DNA of 5,144 bases, taken from contig JAFSTS010000256.1 in assembly GCA_017445685.1 (NCBI GenBank), forward strand, positions 1 through 5,144. Reading direction: 5' to 3'. Source of the DNA: Clostridia bacterium (lineage in GTDB: Bacteria > Bacillota_A > Clostridia > Oscillospirales > Acutalibacteraceae). The notes under the pieces were generated by a model. It saw only the letters and a list, made by a program, of their open reading frames with translations. It had not been told where the DNA came from and made no database searches. Made by a program: the position numbers and the translations under genes. Shown here piece after piece: positions 1 to 5,144 of the stretch (its first letter is position 1; every line of letters starts with the position of its first letter).

Positions 1-186
1 CTTGTTGCCATGGCTGAAAAAACGCTTGAAAAGCAGACCGGCGCAAGAGGTCTTCGCTCCATAATCGAGAGCGTGCTGTTGCCGATAATGTATAAGCTGC
101 CGTCTGACAGATCTATCAAAAAGGTCGTCATAACCGCTCAATGCGTCAAAGAAAATGCAGAGCCGAAATATGAATATGTTTCCTGA
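1..186 (+). CDS. clpX: ClpX C-terminal end, ATP-dependent Clp protease ATP-binding subunit (5'-truncated)
   Basis: This is the last 61 codons of a reading frame that enters from the left edge and stops at TGA 184-186. The translation carries the motif TGARGLRSIIE, followed by a hydrophobic helix ending in MYKLPS and then a strand with KKVVIT. That order is characteristic of the C-terminal small AAA+ subdomain of ClpX, where the GAR arginine is the sensor-2 residue contacting ATP. ClpX is the cytoplasmic hexameric unfoldase that feeds tagged proteins to the ClpP peptidase. HslU has a related segment but normally reads GARRLHT, so ClpX fits better. The Walker motifs and the zinc-binding domain lie outside the window. 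The gene is convergent with the hydrolase gene that ends at 515, and no T-tract terminator directly follows its stop. Confidence 0.9.
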   Translation, partial: LVAMAEKTLEKQTGARGLRSIIESVLLPIMYKLPSDRSIKKVVITAQCVKENAEPKYEYVS

Positions 187-276
187 CGCAAAAACGATTT
201 AATAAGAACCGAGTAGTTTCAAACTAAAAAATTAGGGGCTGTCGCATTTAGCGAAAAACATTAAAGCAAAATAACA

Positions 277-321
277 TACAAGGGATGATCGCAAGTGTTT
301 TAACAATGATCATCCCTTGTA
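277..321. repeat. 14-bp perfect inverted repeat (strong hairpin)
   Basis: Bases 277-290 (TACAAGGGATGATC) and 308-321 (GATCATCCCTTGTA) are exact reverse complements around a 17-nt loop. As RNA either strand would form a stable hairpin. It could end transcription from clpX or from the opposing hydrolase gene. However, no run of T follows directly on the + strand, and on the - strand only a loosely T-rich stretch follows, so a classic rho-independent terminator is not demonstrated. It lies inside the inverted-repeat-bounded element at 235-495. Confidence 0.7.
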
Positions 322-366
322 ATGCTTTCAGAAAAGAAAAATTGCTATTTTTTTAACGCTTTAATT

Positions 367-471
367 CGACATTTTTTCTTTTAAGCATAACACACCGTTT
401 CAGGCGTGTTCGTATGTGTGCGTTATGCTTATGGCGTACCTTTGTACAGCCTTCAAGAGAAGAAAATGTCG
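367..471. repeat. Nested inverted repeats that could fold as a three-way junction
   Basis: Three stems nest without overlap. An outer stem pairs 367-375 (CGACATTTT) with 463-471 (AAAATGTCG), extended inward by a few weaker pairs. Stem A pairs 382-391 (TAAGCATAAC) with 422-431 exactly, and its arms also show a complementary ACAC/GTGT pair after a small bulge. Stem B pairs GTAC 436-439 with GTAC 444-447 around a CTTT loop, and GGC 433-435 with GCC 449-451 with one bulged A. Together they draw a closed, branched fold. It could be a structured RNA on either strand, most simply in the 3' region of the hydrolase transcript, or internal palindromes of a mobile element. No known RNA family is recognised. 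Confidence 0.5.
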
Positions 472-514
472 TTTTCATCTAAATGCGGCAACCCCTTTTG
501 CTTGGTTTATATTA

Positions 515-1516
515 TCATTTCAAGGCTGAGTCTCTTTCAAGTGCTTCAAGGATCCTGCCTGCAATCAACGTGTGCTGTTCGTCGGTGGGATGGGAGTTTC
601 TCAGGAAATCTGCCCAGAAAGTCGGCGTCTCGAAGCAGGTGTCGCGGGAGAGCTGAACATCAAAAATGTCAACATAAGTGTAACTGTTCTTGTGCGGAGA
701 ACGGTTTGCAAGATAATTGTTGACATAAGTTAATATCGGATCAAGAAGCGTTCCGATTTTGAAGCTGTCGCCCTGATGATAGGTGATGTTCCTTGCGCAG
801 TTTACAACGCTCATGACGACGAGAGTTACATCGGGATTATATTCATAGATCCTGCCGACTACGGCGTCAAAATTCTCGATATAATCATTTGCGGTTTTCC
901 AAAGGAATTTGAAATACTTGTCCGCAACTGTAGCCAGTCTGACATAGTTTTCAATTTTGTCAATAAATTCAACAGCCTTTTCGCTGCCTTTGCTTTCAAA
1001 GAAATCTCTGAATTTAGTGAAATGCTTTGTTCTGTTGATTGCGCCGTAGTTTGTCTTGAAGCCTGTAACAAAGTCGTTTCCGCCAAACTGGAGAGTTATA
1101 AGGTCGGATCTTTTTACGGCATCAACGCAAGCGTCTTTGTATGTGTCGATCTCATCGAGGTGAACGGTTACATCCGTACCGGCAACGCTGTCTGCATAAA
1201 CAGTGTTGTCAAGCTCATAGTCGGGGTCAAGAAGATAGCGCATTTCATAGTTTCTTATGCCGTTGCTTGCAAAAGTGTTAAGCTCTTCTACGCCAAGCAC
1301 ATCAGCGATTTTTGAGTGGTAAGCATTAGGCGCCGGAATACGGGTTCGTACAAACTCTGAAGTTGCATAACCTGCGGCCATACTGTCACCCAAGCAGGTG
1401 TATACGCTGTACTGTGTGACGGGCTTTCCTTCATCGGCAAAGACAAAGGCAGACATTCCGGCAAGCAATGCGGCAGCTAAGAGAATACTGATTATTGATT
1501 TTGAAATTCTTTTCAA
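515..1516 (-). CDS. Secreted SGNH/GDSL-family hydrolase (esterase/lipase-like)
   Basis: This is a 333-residue exported protein. Residues 1-27 form a signal peptide: KR near the N-terminus, a hydrophobic core ILLAAALLAG, and probable cleavage after FVFA. The mature part shows the SGNH blocks in order: GDSMAAGY with nucleophile Ser45, the block II glycine in SNGIRN (Gly86), FGGNDF with Asn147, and SHPTDEQHTLIAG with His309 as the likely catalytic histidine. SGNH enzymes hydrolyse ester bonds on lipids, acylated sugars or cell-wall polysaccharides; the substrate here cannot be read from the sequence. In the usual DxxH block the acidic residue three before the histidine is Arg306 here, so the catalytic acid is absent or elsewhere. 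The start is TTG at 1514-1516, chosen because AGAAGG sits 8 nt upstream and the signal peptide begins there; the nearby upstream ATG is out of frame. There is no cell-wall sorting motif, so the protein is probably released. The gene is transcribed alone, divergent from rhaA. Confidence 0.85.
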   Translation of the reverse strand: MKRISKSIISILLAAALLAGMSAFVFADEGKPVTQYSVYTCLGDSMAAGYATSEFVRTRIPAPNAYHSKIADVLGVEELNTFASNGIRNYEMRYLLDPDYELDNTVYADSVAGTDVTVHLDEIDTYKDACVDAVKRSDLITLQFGGNDFVTGFKTNYGAINRTKHFTKFRDFFESKGSEKAVEFIDKIENYVRLATVADKYFKFLWKTANDYIENFDAVVGRIYEYNPDVTLVVMSVVNCARNITYHQGDSFKIGTLLDPILTYVNNYLANRSPHKNSYTYVDIFDVQLSRDTCFETPTFWADFLRNSHPTDEQHTLIAGRILEALERDSALK

Positions 1517-1524
1517 GCTCTAAA

Positions 1525-1532
1525 CCTTCTTT
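1525..1532 (-). promoter_or_regulatory. Ribosome binding site that sets the TTG start of the hydrolase
   Basis: Read on the - strand the bases are AAAGAAGG, 8 nt before TTG at 1516. No in-frame ATG near this position would give a signal peptide, so this site supports the TTG start. Confidence 0.6.
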
Positions 1533-1548
1533 CATATATTGTAAAAAT

Positions 1549-1577
1549 ATTGTATAACAAAAGGTCATAAAAGTCAA
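1549..1577 (-). promoter_or_regulatory. Sigma-A type promoter for the hydrolase gene
   Basis: On the - strand a -35 box TTGACT (1572-1577) is followed after 17 nt by a -10 box TACAAT (1549-1554). Spacing is optimal and both boxes are one mismatch from consensus. Transcription would begin near 1542, giving a leader of about 25 nt that contains the AGAAGG ribosome site. Confidence 0.65.
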
Positions 1578-1643
1578 GAGACAGGATTTTACCTTAATTT
1601 TTAAATTTAGACAAAATTCATCATTTAAATAGGGCATGAGCGG

Positions 1644-1672
1644 TTGACTTGAAAGTAAAAAAAAGGTATAAT
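1644..1672 (+). promoter_or_regulatory. Near-consensus sigma-A promoter of the rha operon
   Basis: TTGACT at 1644-1649 and a perfect TATAAT at 1667-1672 are separated by exactly 17 nt. Transcription would start near 1679-1681, about 28 nt before the rhaA start codon, leaving little room for a leader riboswitch or attenuator. The AT-rich stretch upstream (about 1590-1632, including ATTTAAAT 1623-1630) could act as an UP element. I could not identify a convincing operator or catabolite-response element by eye. A promoter this strong in a catabolic operon suggests control by a repressor rather than an activator, but that is inference. Confidence 0.8.
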
Positions 1673-1694
1673 AAAGCTGAATGTTTTTGTTTTC

Positions 1695-1700
1695 AGGAGG
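1695..1700 (+). promoter_or_regulatory. Ribosome binding site of rhaA, fixing the start at 1708
   Basis: A perfect AGGAGG lies 7 nt before ATG 1708. The in-frame ATG at 1681 has no ribosome site and coincides with the predicted transcription start, so it is unlikely to be used. Confidence 0.85.
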
Positions 1701-1707
1701 AAATAAA

Positions 1708-2952
1708 ATGGTAGACTTCAAATCAGTTTGTGAACTTTACAAAAAATACGGCGTCGACGCAGAAAAAGCCATCGAAAAGCTTCAGGAGATACCGATCAGC
1801 ATCCACTGCTGGCAGGGCGACGATGTAGGCGGCTTTGAAAACGATTCCGCCGAGCTTTCGGGCGGCATTCAGACAACGGGAAATTACCCCGGAAAAGCAA
1901 GAACTCCCGAAGAGCTTATGGCTGACTTCGACAAGGCTTCAAGCCTTATCCCCGGCAAGAAGAGGATAAATCTTCATGCAAGCTATGCTATTTTTGAAAA
2001 CGGCGAAAAGGTTGACAGAGATAAGCTTGAGCCTAAGCACTTTGCAAAATGGGTAGAGTTTGCAAAGCAGAGAGGTCTCGGCATTGATTTTAACCCGACA
2101 TATTTCAGCCATCCGCTTGCTGACGATGGTCTGACTCTTACAAGCCCCGATGAAGAAAAGAGAAAATTCTGGATCGAGCACGGCAAAGCTTGCAGAAGAA
2201 TTGCAGCTTACTTTGCAAAAGAGCTTGGAACTCATAGCTTGTGCAATGTCTGGATCCCCGACGGATACAAGGATGTTCCTGCTGACAGAGTCGGTCCGAG
2301 AATGAGACTTAAAGACAGCCTTGATCAGATTTTTGAAGAAAAGCTTGACGGCGTTGTTGACAGCGTTGAAAGCAAGGTTTTCGGCATCGGCGTTGAAAGC
2401 TATACCGCAGGCAGCAACGAGTTTTATCTCAGCTATGCCGCAAGCCATGAGAATGTTTATTTCCTGCTTGACAACGGACATTTTCATCCTCTTGAATATG
2501 TCAGCGACAAGATTCCCAGCCTGCTTTGCTATTTTGACAAGATCCCGCTTCATGTCACAAGAGGCGTAAGATGGGACAGCGACCATGTTGTAGCGCTTGA
2601 CGATGAGACTAAAGAAATAGCCAAGGAGATCGTCAGAAATAATGCAGAAGATAAGGTCCTCATCGGTCTTGATTTCTTTGATGCGAGTATCAACAGAATA
2701 GCCGCCTGGGTGATCGGAACGAGAAATATGCAGAAAGCTCTTCTTTACGCTTTGCTTATGCCGAATACCAGGATGAAAGACCTTCAGGACAATGGAGAGT
2801 TTACGGAATTGTTCATGCTCAGCGAAGAGACAAAGACTCTTCCTTTCGGACTTGTTTGGGAAGAATACTGCAAGAGAAGCGGTGTCCCGGCAGGCGAAGA
2901 ATGGTTTGAAGAAGTTAAAAAATATGAAAGCGAAGTTCTTTCAAAAAGATAA
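1708..2952 (+). CDS. rhaA: L-rhamnose isomerase
   Basis: The enzyme interconverts L-rhamnose and L-rhamnulose in the cytoplasm, the first step of rhamnose catabolism. From the ATG at 1708 it has 414 residues, close to the roughly 419 of Escherichia coli RhaA, and it aligns with it by eye along its length. Matching blocks include [13 protein letters not shown] (33-45), [10 protein letters not shown] (57-65), [14 protein letters not shown] (124-137), VWIPDG (181-186), [19 protein letters not shown] and [19 protein letters not shown] (319-337). Metal-binding residues of this TIM-barrel, Mn-dependent family are in place: Glu230, Asp255, His258, His282, Asp290, Asp292 and Asp322. It is first in the operon, directly behind the 1644-1672 promoter, and 13 nt before rhaD. 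Nothing suggests inactivation. Identification is from remembered family sequence, not a search. Confidence 0.97.
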   Translation: MVDFKSVCELYKKYGVDAEKAIEKLQEIPISIHCWQGDDVGGFENDSAELSGGIQTTGNYPGKARTPEELMADFDKASSLIPGKKRINLHASYAIFENGEKVDRDKLEPKHFAKWVEFAKQRGLGIDFNPTYFSHPLADDGLTLTSPDEEKRKFWIEHGKACRRIAAYFAKELGTHSLCNVWIPDGYKDVPADRVGPRMRLKDSLDQIFEEKLDGVVDSVESKVFGIGVESYTAGSNEFYLSYAASHENVYFLLDNGHFHPLEYVSDKIPSLLCYFDKIPLHVTRGVRWDSDHVVALDDETKEIAKEIVRNNAEDKVLIGLDFFDASINRIAAWVIGTRNMQKALLYALLMPNTRMKDLQDNGEFTELFMLSEETKTLPFGLVWEEYCKRSGVPAGEEWFEEVKKYESEVLSKR

Positions 2953-2954
2953 TC

Positions 2955-2960
2955 AGGAGA
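2955..2960 (+). promoter_or_regulatory. Ribosome binding site of rhaD, fixing the start at 2966
   Basis: AGGAGA lies 5 nt before ATG 2966, just after the rhaA stop (2950-2952). It selects a 274-residue product and rules out a longer in-frame extension into rhaA that starts at 2792. Confidence 0.75.
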
Positions 2961-2965
2961 GAAAA

Positions 2966-3790
2966 ATGGGTATATTAGATGTACAGGTCATAAAAGATTT
3001 TGTCAAGATGTGCAACGACGGCTGGGAACAGAACTGGCATGAGCGCAACGGCGGAAATCTGACTTACCGCATGAAAAAGCAGGAAGTTGAAGAGTGCAAA
3101 GAGTATTTCACTTTTGACAGGGAATGGGTTGAAATGGGAGTCAGCGCCGACAACATGGCAGGCGAATATTTCATTTCAACAGGAAGCGGAAAATATTTCA
3201 GAAATGTGATTCTTGCTCCGCAGGACAATATCTGTATCGTCGAGATCAATGATAAAGGCGACAGCTACAGGATAGTCTGGGGACTTGAAAAGGGCGGCGT
3301 TCCGACTTCGGAATTTCCGAGCCATTTTATGAACCATTCCGTCAGGGCTAAGGCGACAAACGGCGAATACAGAGTCATTTACCATGCCCATACGCCCAAT
3401 ATCATCGCGCTTACTTTTGTTCTGCCTCTTGAAGATAAGGCGTTTACGAGAATGCTCTGGCAGAGCGCGACGGAATGCGTCGTTGTTTTTCCCGACGGCG
3501 TAGGCGTTGTTGACTGGATGGTACCCGGAAAATCCGAAATTGCCATGGCGACGAGCGAGCTTATGAAAAAATACGATGTCGCCATCTGGGCGCACCACGG
3601 AATGTTCTGTTCAGGTCCTGATTTTGATACGGCCTTCGGACTTATGCACACTATCGAAAATGCGGCGGCGATTTATGTACGCGTTCTTTCGACGGGCAAA
3701 CCGATTTTGCAGACGATCACAGACGATGATCTTCGCGCGATCGGCAAGGGCTTCAACTTGAAAATCAACGAGGAATTTTTAGATAACTGA
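2966..3790 (+). CDS. rhaD: Rhamnulose-1-phosphate aldolase
   Basis: This zinc-dependent class II aldolase cleaves L-rhamnulose-1-phosphate to dihydroxyacetone phosphate and L-lactaldehyde in the cytoplasm. The product has 274 residues, the same length as Escherichia coli RhaD, and shares with it WHERNGGNLT/WDERNGGNLT (24-33), the phosphate-binding region STGSGKYFRNV (71-81), VPTSEFPSHF (112-121), TECVVVFPDGVG (169-180) and WMVPG. The zinc ligands His140, His142 and His211 and the catalytic Glu116 can be assigned, each one position lower than in the E. coli enzyme. It follows rhaA after 13 nt and is followed by the sortase-like gene after another 13 nt, so it is the second gene of one operon. 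The kinase making its substrate is not encoded here. The related L-fuculose-1-phosphate aldolase is shorter and lacks the long N-terminal section, so RhaD is preferred. Confidence 0.96.
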   Translation: MGILDVQVIKDFVKMCNDGWEQNWHERNGGNLTYRMKKQEVEECKEYFTFDREWVEMGVSADNMAGEYFISTGSGKYFRNVILAPQDNICIVEINDKGDSYRIVWGLEKGGVPTSEFPSHFMNHSVRAKATNGEYRVIYHAHTPNIIALTFVLPLEDKAFTRMLWQSATECVVVFPDGVGVVDWMVPGKSEIAMATSELMKKYDVAIWAHHGMFCSGPDFDTAFGLMHTIENAAAIYVRVLSTGKPILQTITDDDLRAIGKGFNLKINEEFLDN

Positions 3791-3803
3791 GAAAACGGGT
3801 TTT

Positions 3804-4628
3804 GTGAAGATGGATAGAAAAGAAAGATGGAAAGAAAAGCAGCGCCAACAGGTCAAGGAGAAGATGGACAAGAGCGTCCGCGCAGCGCAGATATATGACG
3901 AACTGACTCGTCAGAACGAGGAAATAGCAAGCGGAAAACACCACCACAGCTCCTCAAGACGAACGGTTTCCAGAGAAATAATCATGGACAGGCTCAAGTC
4001 CTGCGCCTATTATCCTTTGGTTTATGCCGGAATTATTCTGGCGATACTTGCCGTGCTGACAGTTCTTTTCGGCTTGGTGCGCTTTAGCTGGGTAAAAAAC
4101 AATATCTCCTTTAAAAAACCGGCGTTTGAAGAATATGTGCAGGCTGAGATCGTGCCGATAAACTCTGATTTTACAGACGGCACGGTGTCAAAAAGCAGCA
4201 TCAATCTGCCGAAGTTCAACGAAAACTATGCCAAAATCAAAAGCGATAAGCTCGGCATGGCGGAGATCAGCGTTTTTTACCGCGGCAATCTTGAAGCGGA
4301 AAAAATCGGCGCTGTTCAGGAAAACGGCGACAGTTATTTCGGCTTTCCGGGTTATGTTTCCGTCTACGCCTATCACACGACTTATTTTAAAAATCTTTCC
4401 GAGCTTGCAATAAACGACAAAATCAGCGTTACAACGCCATACGGAGTTTTCGTTTACAGGGTATATAAAACAGGCGCTCAGGAAAGGCAAAAATCCTTTG
4501 ATGCTGATGAAGACAGTATCCTCGTGCTTCACACGGACGAATATACAGGCATTACCACGGGCAAGAAATCGTCAAAGCATATTTATGTTTATGCCAGTCT
4601 GTTTTCCGGCCCGACGGTGACAGAGTGA
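3804..4628 (+). CDS. Membrane-anchored sortase-fold protein lacking the catalytic cysteine (putative pseudosortase)
   Basis: The 274-residue product has a charged, Lys/Glu/Gln-rich cytoplasmic tail (about 1-66), one membrane segment (about 69-92, hydrophobic from PLVYAG to FGLV) and an extracellular domain. Residues 150-268 follow the sortase pattern: a VFYRG strand, GxxQ-rich turn, FGFPGYV, then AYHTTYFKNLSEL, which matches the AGHrxtxFxxL signature with catalytic His191, then ITVxTPYGVFVYRV-like strands (207-220). The strand that should end in TLxTC reads LVLHTDEY, with Asp245 where cysteine belongs. The expected downstream arginine is Lys258 or His259 in SSKHIYVYASL. The only cysteine, Cys67, is on the cytoplasmic side. 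Transpeptidation by the usual Cys-His-Arg mechanism is therefore not expected; a structural, binding or regulatory role is inferred. GTG 3804 or ATG 3810 could be the start; only a weak GGG (3797-3799) precedes them. It sits 13 nt after rhaD and 18 nt before the next gene. Confidence 0.7.
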   Translation: MKMDRKERWKEKQRQQVKEKMDKSVRAAQIYDELTRQNEEIASGKHHHSSSRRTVSREIIMDRLKSCAYYPLVYAGIILAILAVLTVLFGLVRFSWVKNNISFKKPAFEEYVQAEIVPINSDFTDGTVSKSSINLPKFNENYAKIKSDKLGMAEISVFYRGNLEAEKIGAVQENGDSYFGFPGYVSVYAYHTTYFKNLSELAINDKISVTTPYGVFVYRVYKTGAQERQKSFDADEDSILVLHTDEYTGITTGKKSSKHIYVYASLFSGPTVTE

Positions 4629-4632
4629 GAGC

Positions 4633-4638
4633 AGGGGG
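4633..4638 (+). promoter_or_regulatory. Ribosome binding site of the downstream membrane-protein gene
   Basis: AGGGGG lies 8 nt before ATG 4647, just after the stop of the sortase-like gene (4626-4628). It supports translation of the frame that runs off the window. Confidence 0.65.
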
Positions 4639-4646
4639 TGTGAAGA

Positions 4647-5144
4647 ATGGCTGAAGAAAGAATTGAAACAAGCAGCGAAACAGAAGAAGAAAGACACGCC
4701 CGCCATGAAAAAGAGCGTGAAAGATTAAGAGAAAAAAGACGAAAAAATTCAATGATAGTCTCGTTCATCATGGCTTTCGTGATGGTCATCGAGATAGCGA
4801 CTGTCGGTATTTATATGGGCTTTTTCTCCTCAGGCTCGTCCAAGAGGCTTGCAGGATATATTGAAACTTATTCCGGCGAAGCTTATGAAGTCACGCTTCA
4901 AAGGCTCGAAGCGCTTGCGATAAAGAACGGTCTGCCGACAAGCGTTTATGAAGATGTTATAACGCTTGACAGGGTGCAGATCACTCTTGAAGCATTTGTC
5001 AACGATCTGGCAGACAGAGACTTTAACTCCGAGATCGTGACGGACGACTTGAACAAGGCTATAAACGAAAATGTTCGTATTCACCTGACGAGCACAGGCG
5101 TAAAAATTGACGAAAATGTCAACGACAATATCAATAGCTTTTCC
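4647..5144 (+). CDS. Single-pass membrane protein of unknown function (3'-truncated)
   Basis: An open frame of 166 codons starts at ATG 4647 and is still open at the window edge. Residues 1-34 are extremely charged (Glu/Arg/Lys/His-rich, probably helical) and end in a REKRRKN cluster just before a membrane segment at about 36-60 (SMIVSFIMAF to GIYMGFF), which by the positive-inside rule puts the N-terminus in the cytoplasm. The outside part (61-166) looks alpha-helical and acidic, with a region around YIETYSGEAYEVTLQRLEAL and later an LNKAINENVRIHL segment. I recognise no family. The layout, a charged tail followed by one membrane span and an exterior domain, repeats that of the preceding sortase-like protein. 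With an 18-nt gap the two are surely co-transcribed and may act together, which is inference. No cysteine is present in the visible part. Confidence 0.8.
   Translation, partial: MAEERIETSSETEEERHARHEKERERLREKRRKNSMIVSFIMAFVMVIEIATVGIYMGFFSSGSSKRLAGYIETYSGEAYEVTLQRLEALAIKNGLPTSVYEDVITLDRVQITLEAFVNDLADRDFNSEIVTDDLNKAINENVRIHLTSTGVKIDENVNDNINSFS

Larger units (their letters stand above)
235..495. mobile_element. MITE-like element bounded by imperfect 17-bp inverted repeats
   Basis: The left end, GGGGCTGTCGCATTTAG at 235-251, is matched by the reverse complement of 479-495, GGGGTTGCCGCATTTAG, with 15 of 17 bases identical. The ~261-bp interior has no transposase-sized frame and several strong palindromes (277-321, 382-431, 433-451, and 367-375 with 463-471). 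Short non-coding elements with GGGG-starting inverted ends are typical of miniature elements mobilised in trans by an IS. The GGGGCTGTC end resembles ends I associate with IS1182/IS5-like elements of Firmicutes, but that comes from memory and was not searched. I see no obvious target duplication: the flanks are ATTA on the left and TTTT on the right. It lies between the convergent clpX and hydrolase genes, 16 nt before the end of the hydrolase frame at 515 counting from 495. It could instead be a structured intergenic RNA or a bidirectional terminator region. Confidence 0.45.

Noticed and set aside
353..478. A 41-codon ATG frame on the - strand inside the palindromic element, basic in composition (many Lys and Arg).
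   Set aside because: It has no well-placed ribosome site, its sequence is dictated by the palindromes, and I recognise no family. It is more likely chance or a remnant; conservation of the peptide across element copies would reopen it.
406..723. A 105-codon + strand frame crossing the element and the 3' end of the hydrolase gene.
   Set aside because: It lies antisense to the clear SGNH hydrolase, has no family signature, and mixes two unrelated sequence contexts.
776..1315. A 179-codon + strand frame opposite the hydrolase.
   Set aside because: It is a shadow of the hydrolase gene, which has a signal peptide and all main SGNH blocks. The + strand frame has no ribosome site and no recognisable motif.
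1633..1650. A possible catabolite-response (cre) site overlapping the -35 box around ATGAGCGGTTGACT.
   Set aside because: The central CG and flanking positions do not fit the cre consensus when aligned by eye.
1681..1707. An upstream in-frame ATG that would extend RhaA by nine residues.
   Set aside because: It falls at the predicted transcription start with no ribosome site, while ATG 1708 follows a perfect AGGAGG and matches the family's N-terminus.
1431..1721. A 96-codon - strand frame across the divergent promoter region.
   Set aside because: It overlaps both promoters and the start of two well-supported genes, and its product is of low complexity.
3791..3803. AAAA/TTTT symmetry between rhaD and the next gene as a possible terminator.
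   Set aside because: The AAAACGGGTTTT stem is too short and A-T only, with no T run after it, and the next start codon follows immediately.

Overview
The window looks like a chromosomal segment of a moderate-GC Gram-positive anaerobe, most plausibly a gut-type clostridium (Oscillospirales/Ruminococcaceae-like). This is inferred from strong AGGAGG-type ribosome sites, consensus sigma-A promoters, AT-rich spacers and single-membrane surface proteins (a secreted esterase and a sortase-fold protein). No tool was run, so the taxonomic guess is soft.

Layout. Bases 1-186 are the 3' end of clpX on the + strand. Bases 187-514 hold no convincing gene. Most of that gap (235-495) is bounded by 17-bp imperfect inverted repeats and packed with internal palindromes, resembling a miniature inverted-repeat element or a structured RNA between two convergent genes. 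Bases 515-1516 (- strand) encode a secreted SGNH/GDSL-family hydrolase with a TTG start. Bases 1517-1707 are a divergent promoter region with two clear sigma-A promoters, one per direction.

From 1644 a consensus promoter drives what looks like one + strand operon: rhaA (L-rhamnose isomerase, 1708-2952), rhaD (rhamnulose-1-phosphate aldolase, 2966-3790), a membrane-anchored sortase-fold protein (3804-4628) and a second membrane-anchored protein of unknown function running off the window (from 4647). The gaps between these genes are only 13-18 nt and contain no terminator.

How they work together. RhaA converts L-rhamnose to L-rhamnulose. RhaD splits L-rhamnulose-1-phosphate into DHAP and L-lactaldehyde. 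The kinase for the middle step (RhaB or an equivalent) is not in the window. The two downstream genes do not belong to the known rhamnose pathway. The first has the recognisable sortase pattern, including the active-site histidine, but the catalytic cysteine position is aspartate and the domain contains no cysteine at all, so it looks like a pseudosortase. It is followed by another short-cytoplasmic-tail, single-pass protein. The pairing of a degenerate sortase with an unknown membrane partner behind a rhamnose catabolic pair is the most interesting feature of the window.
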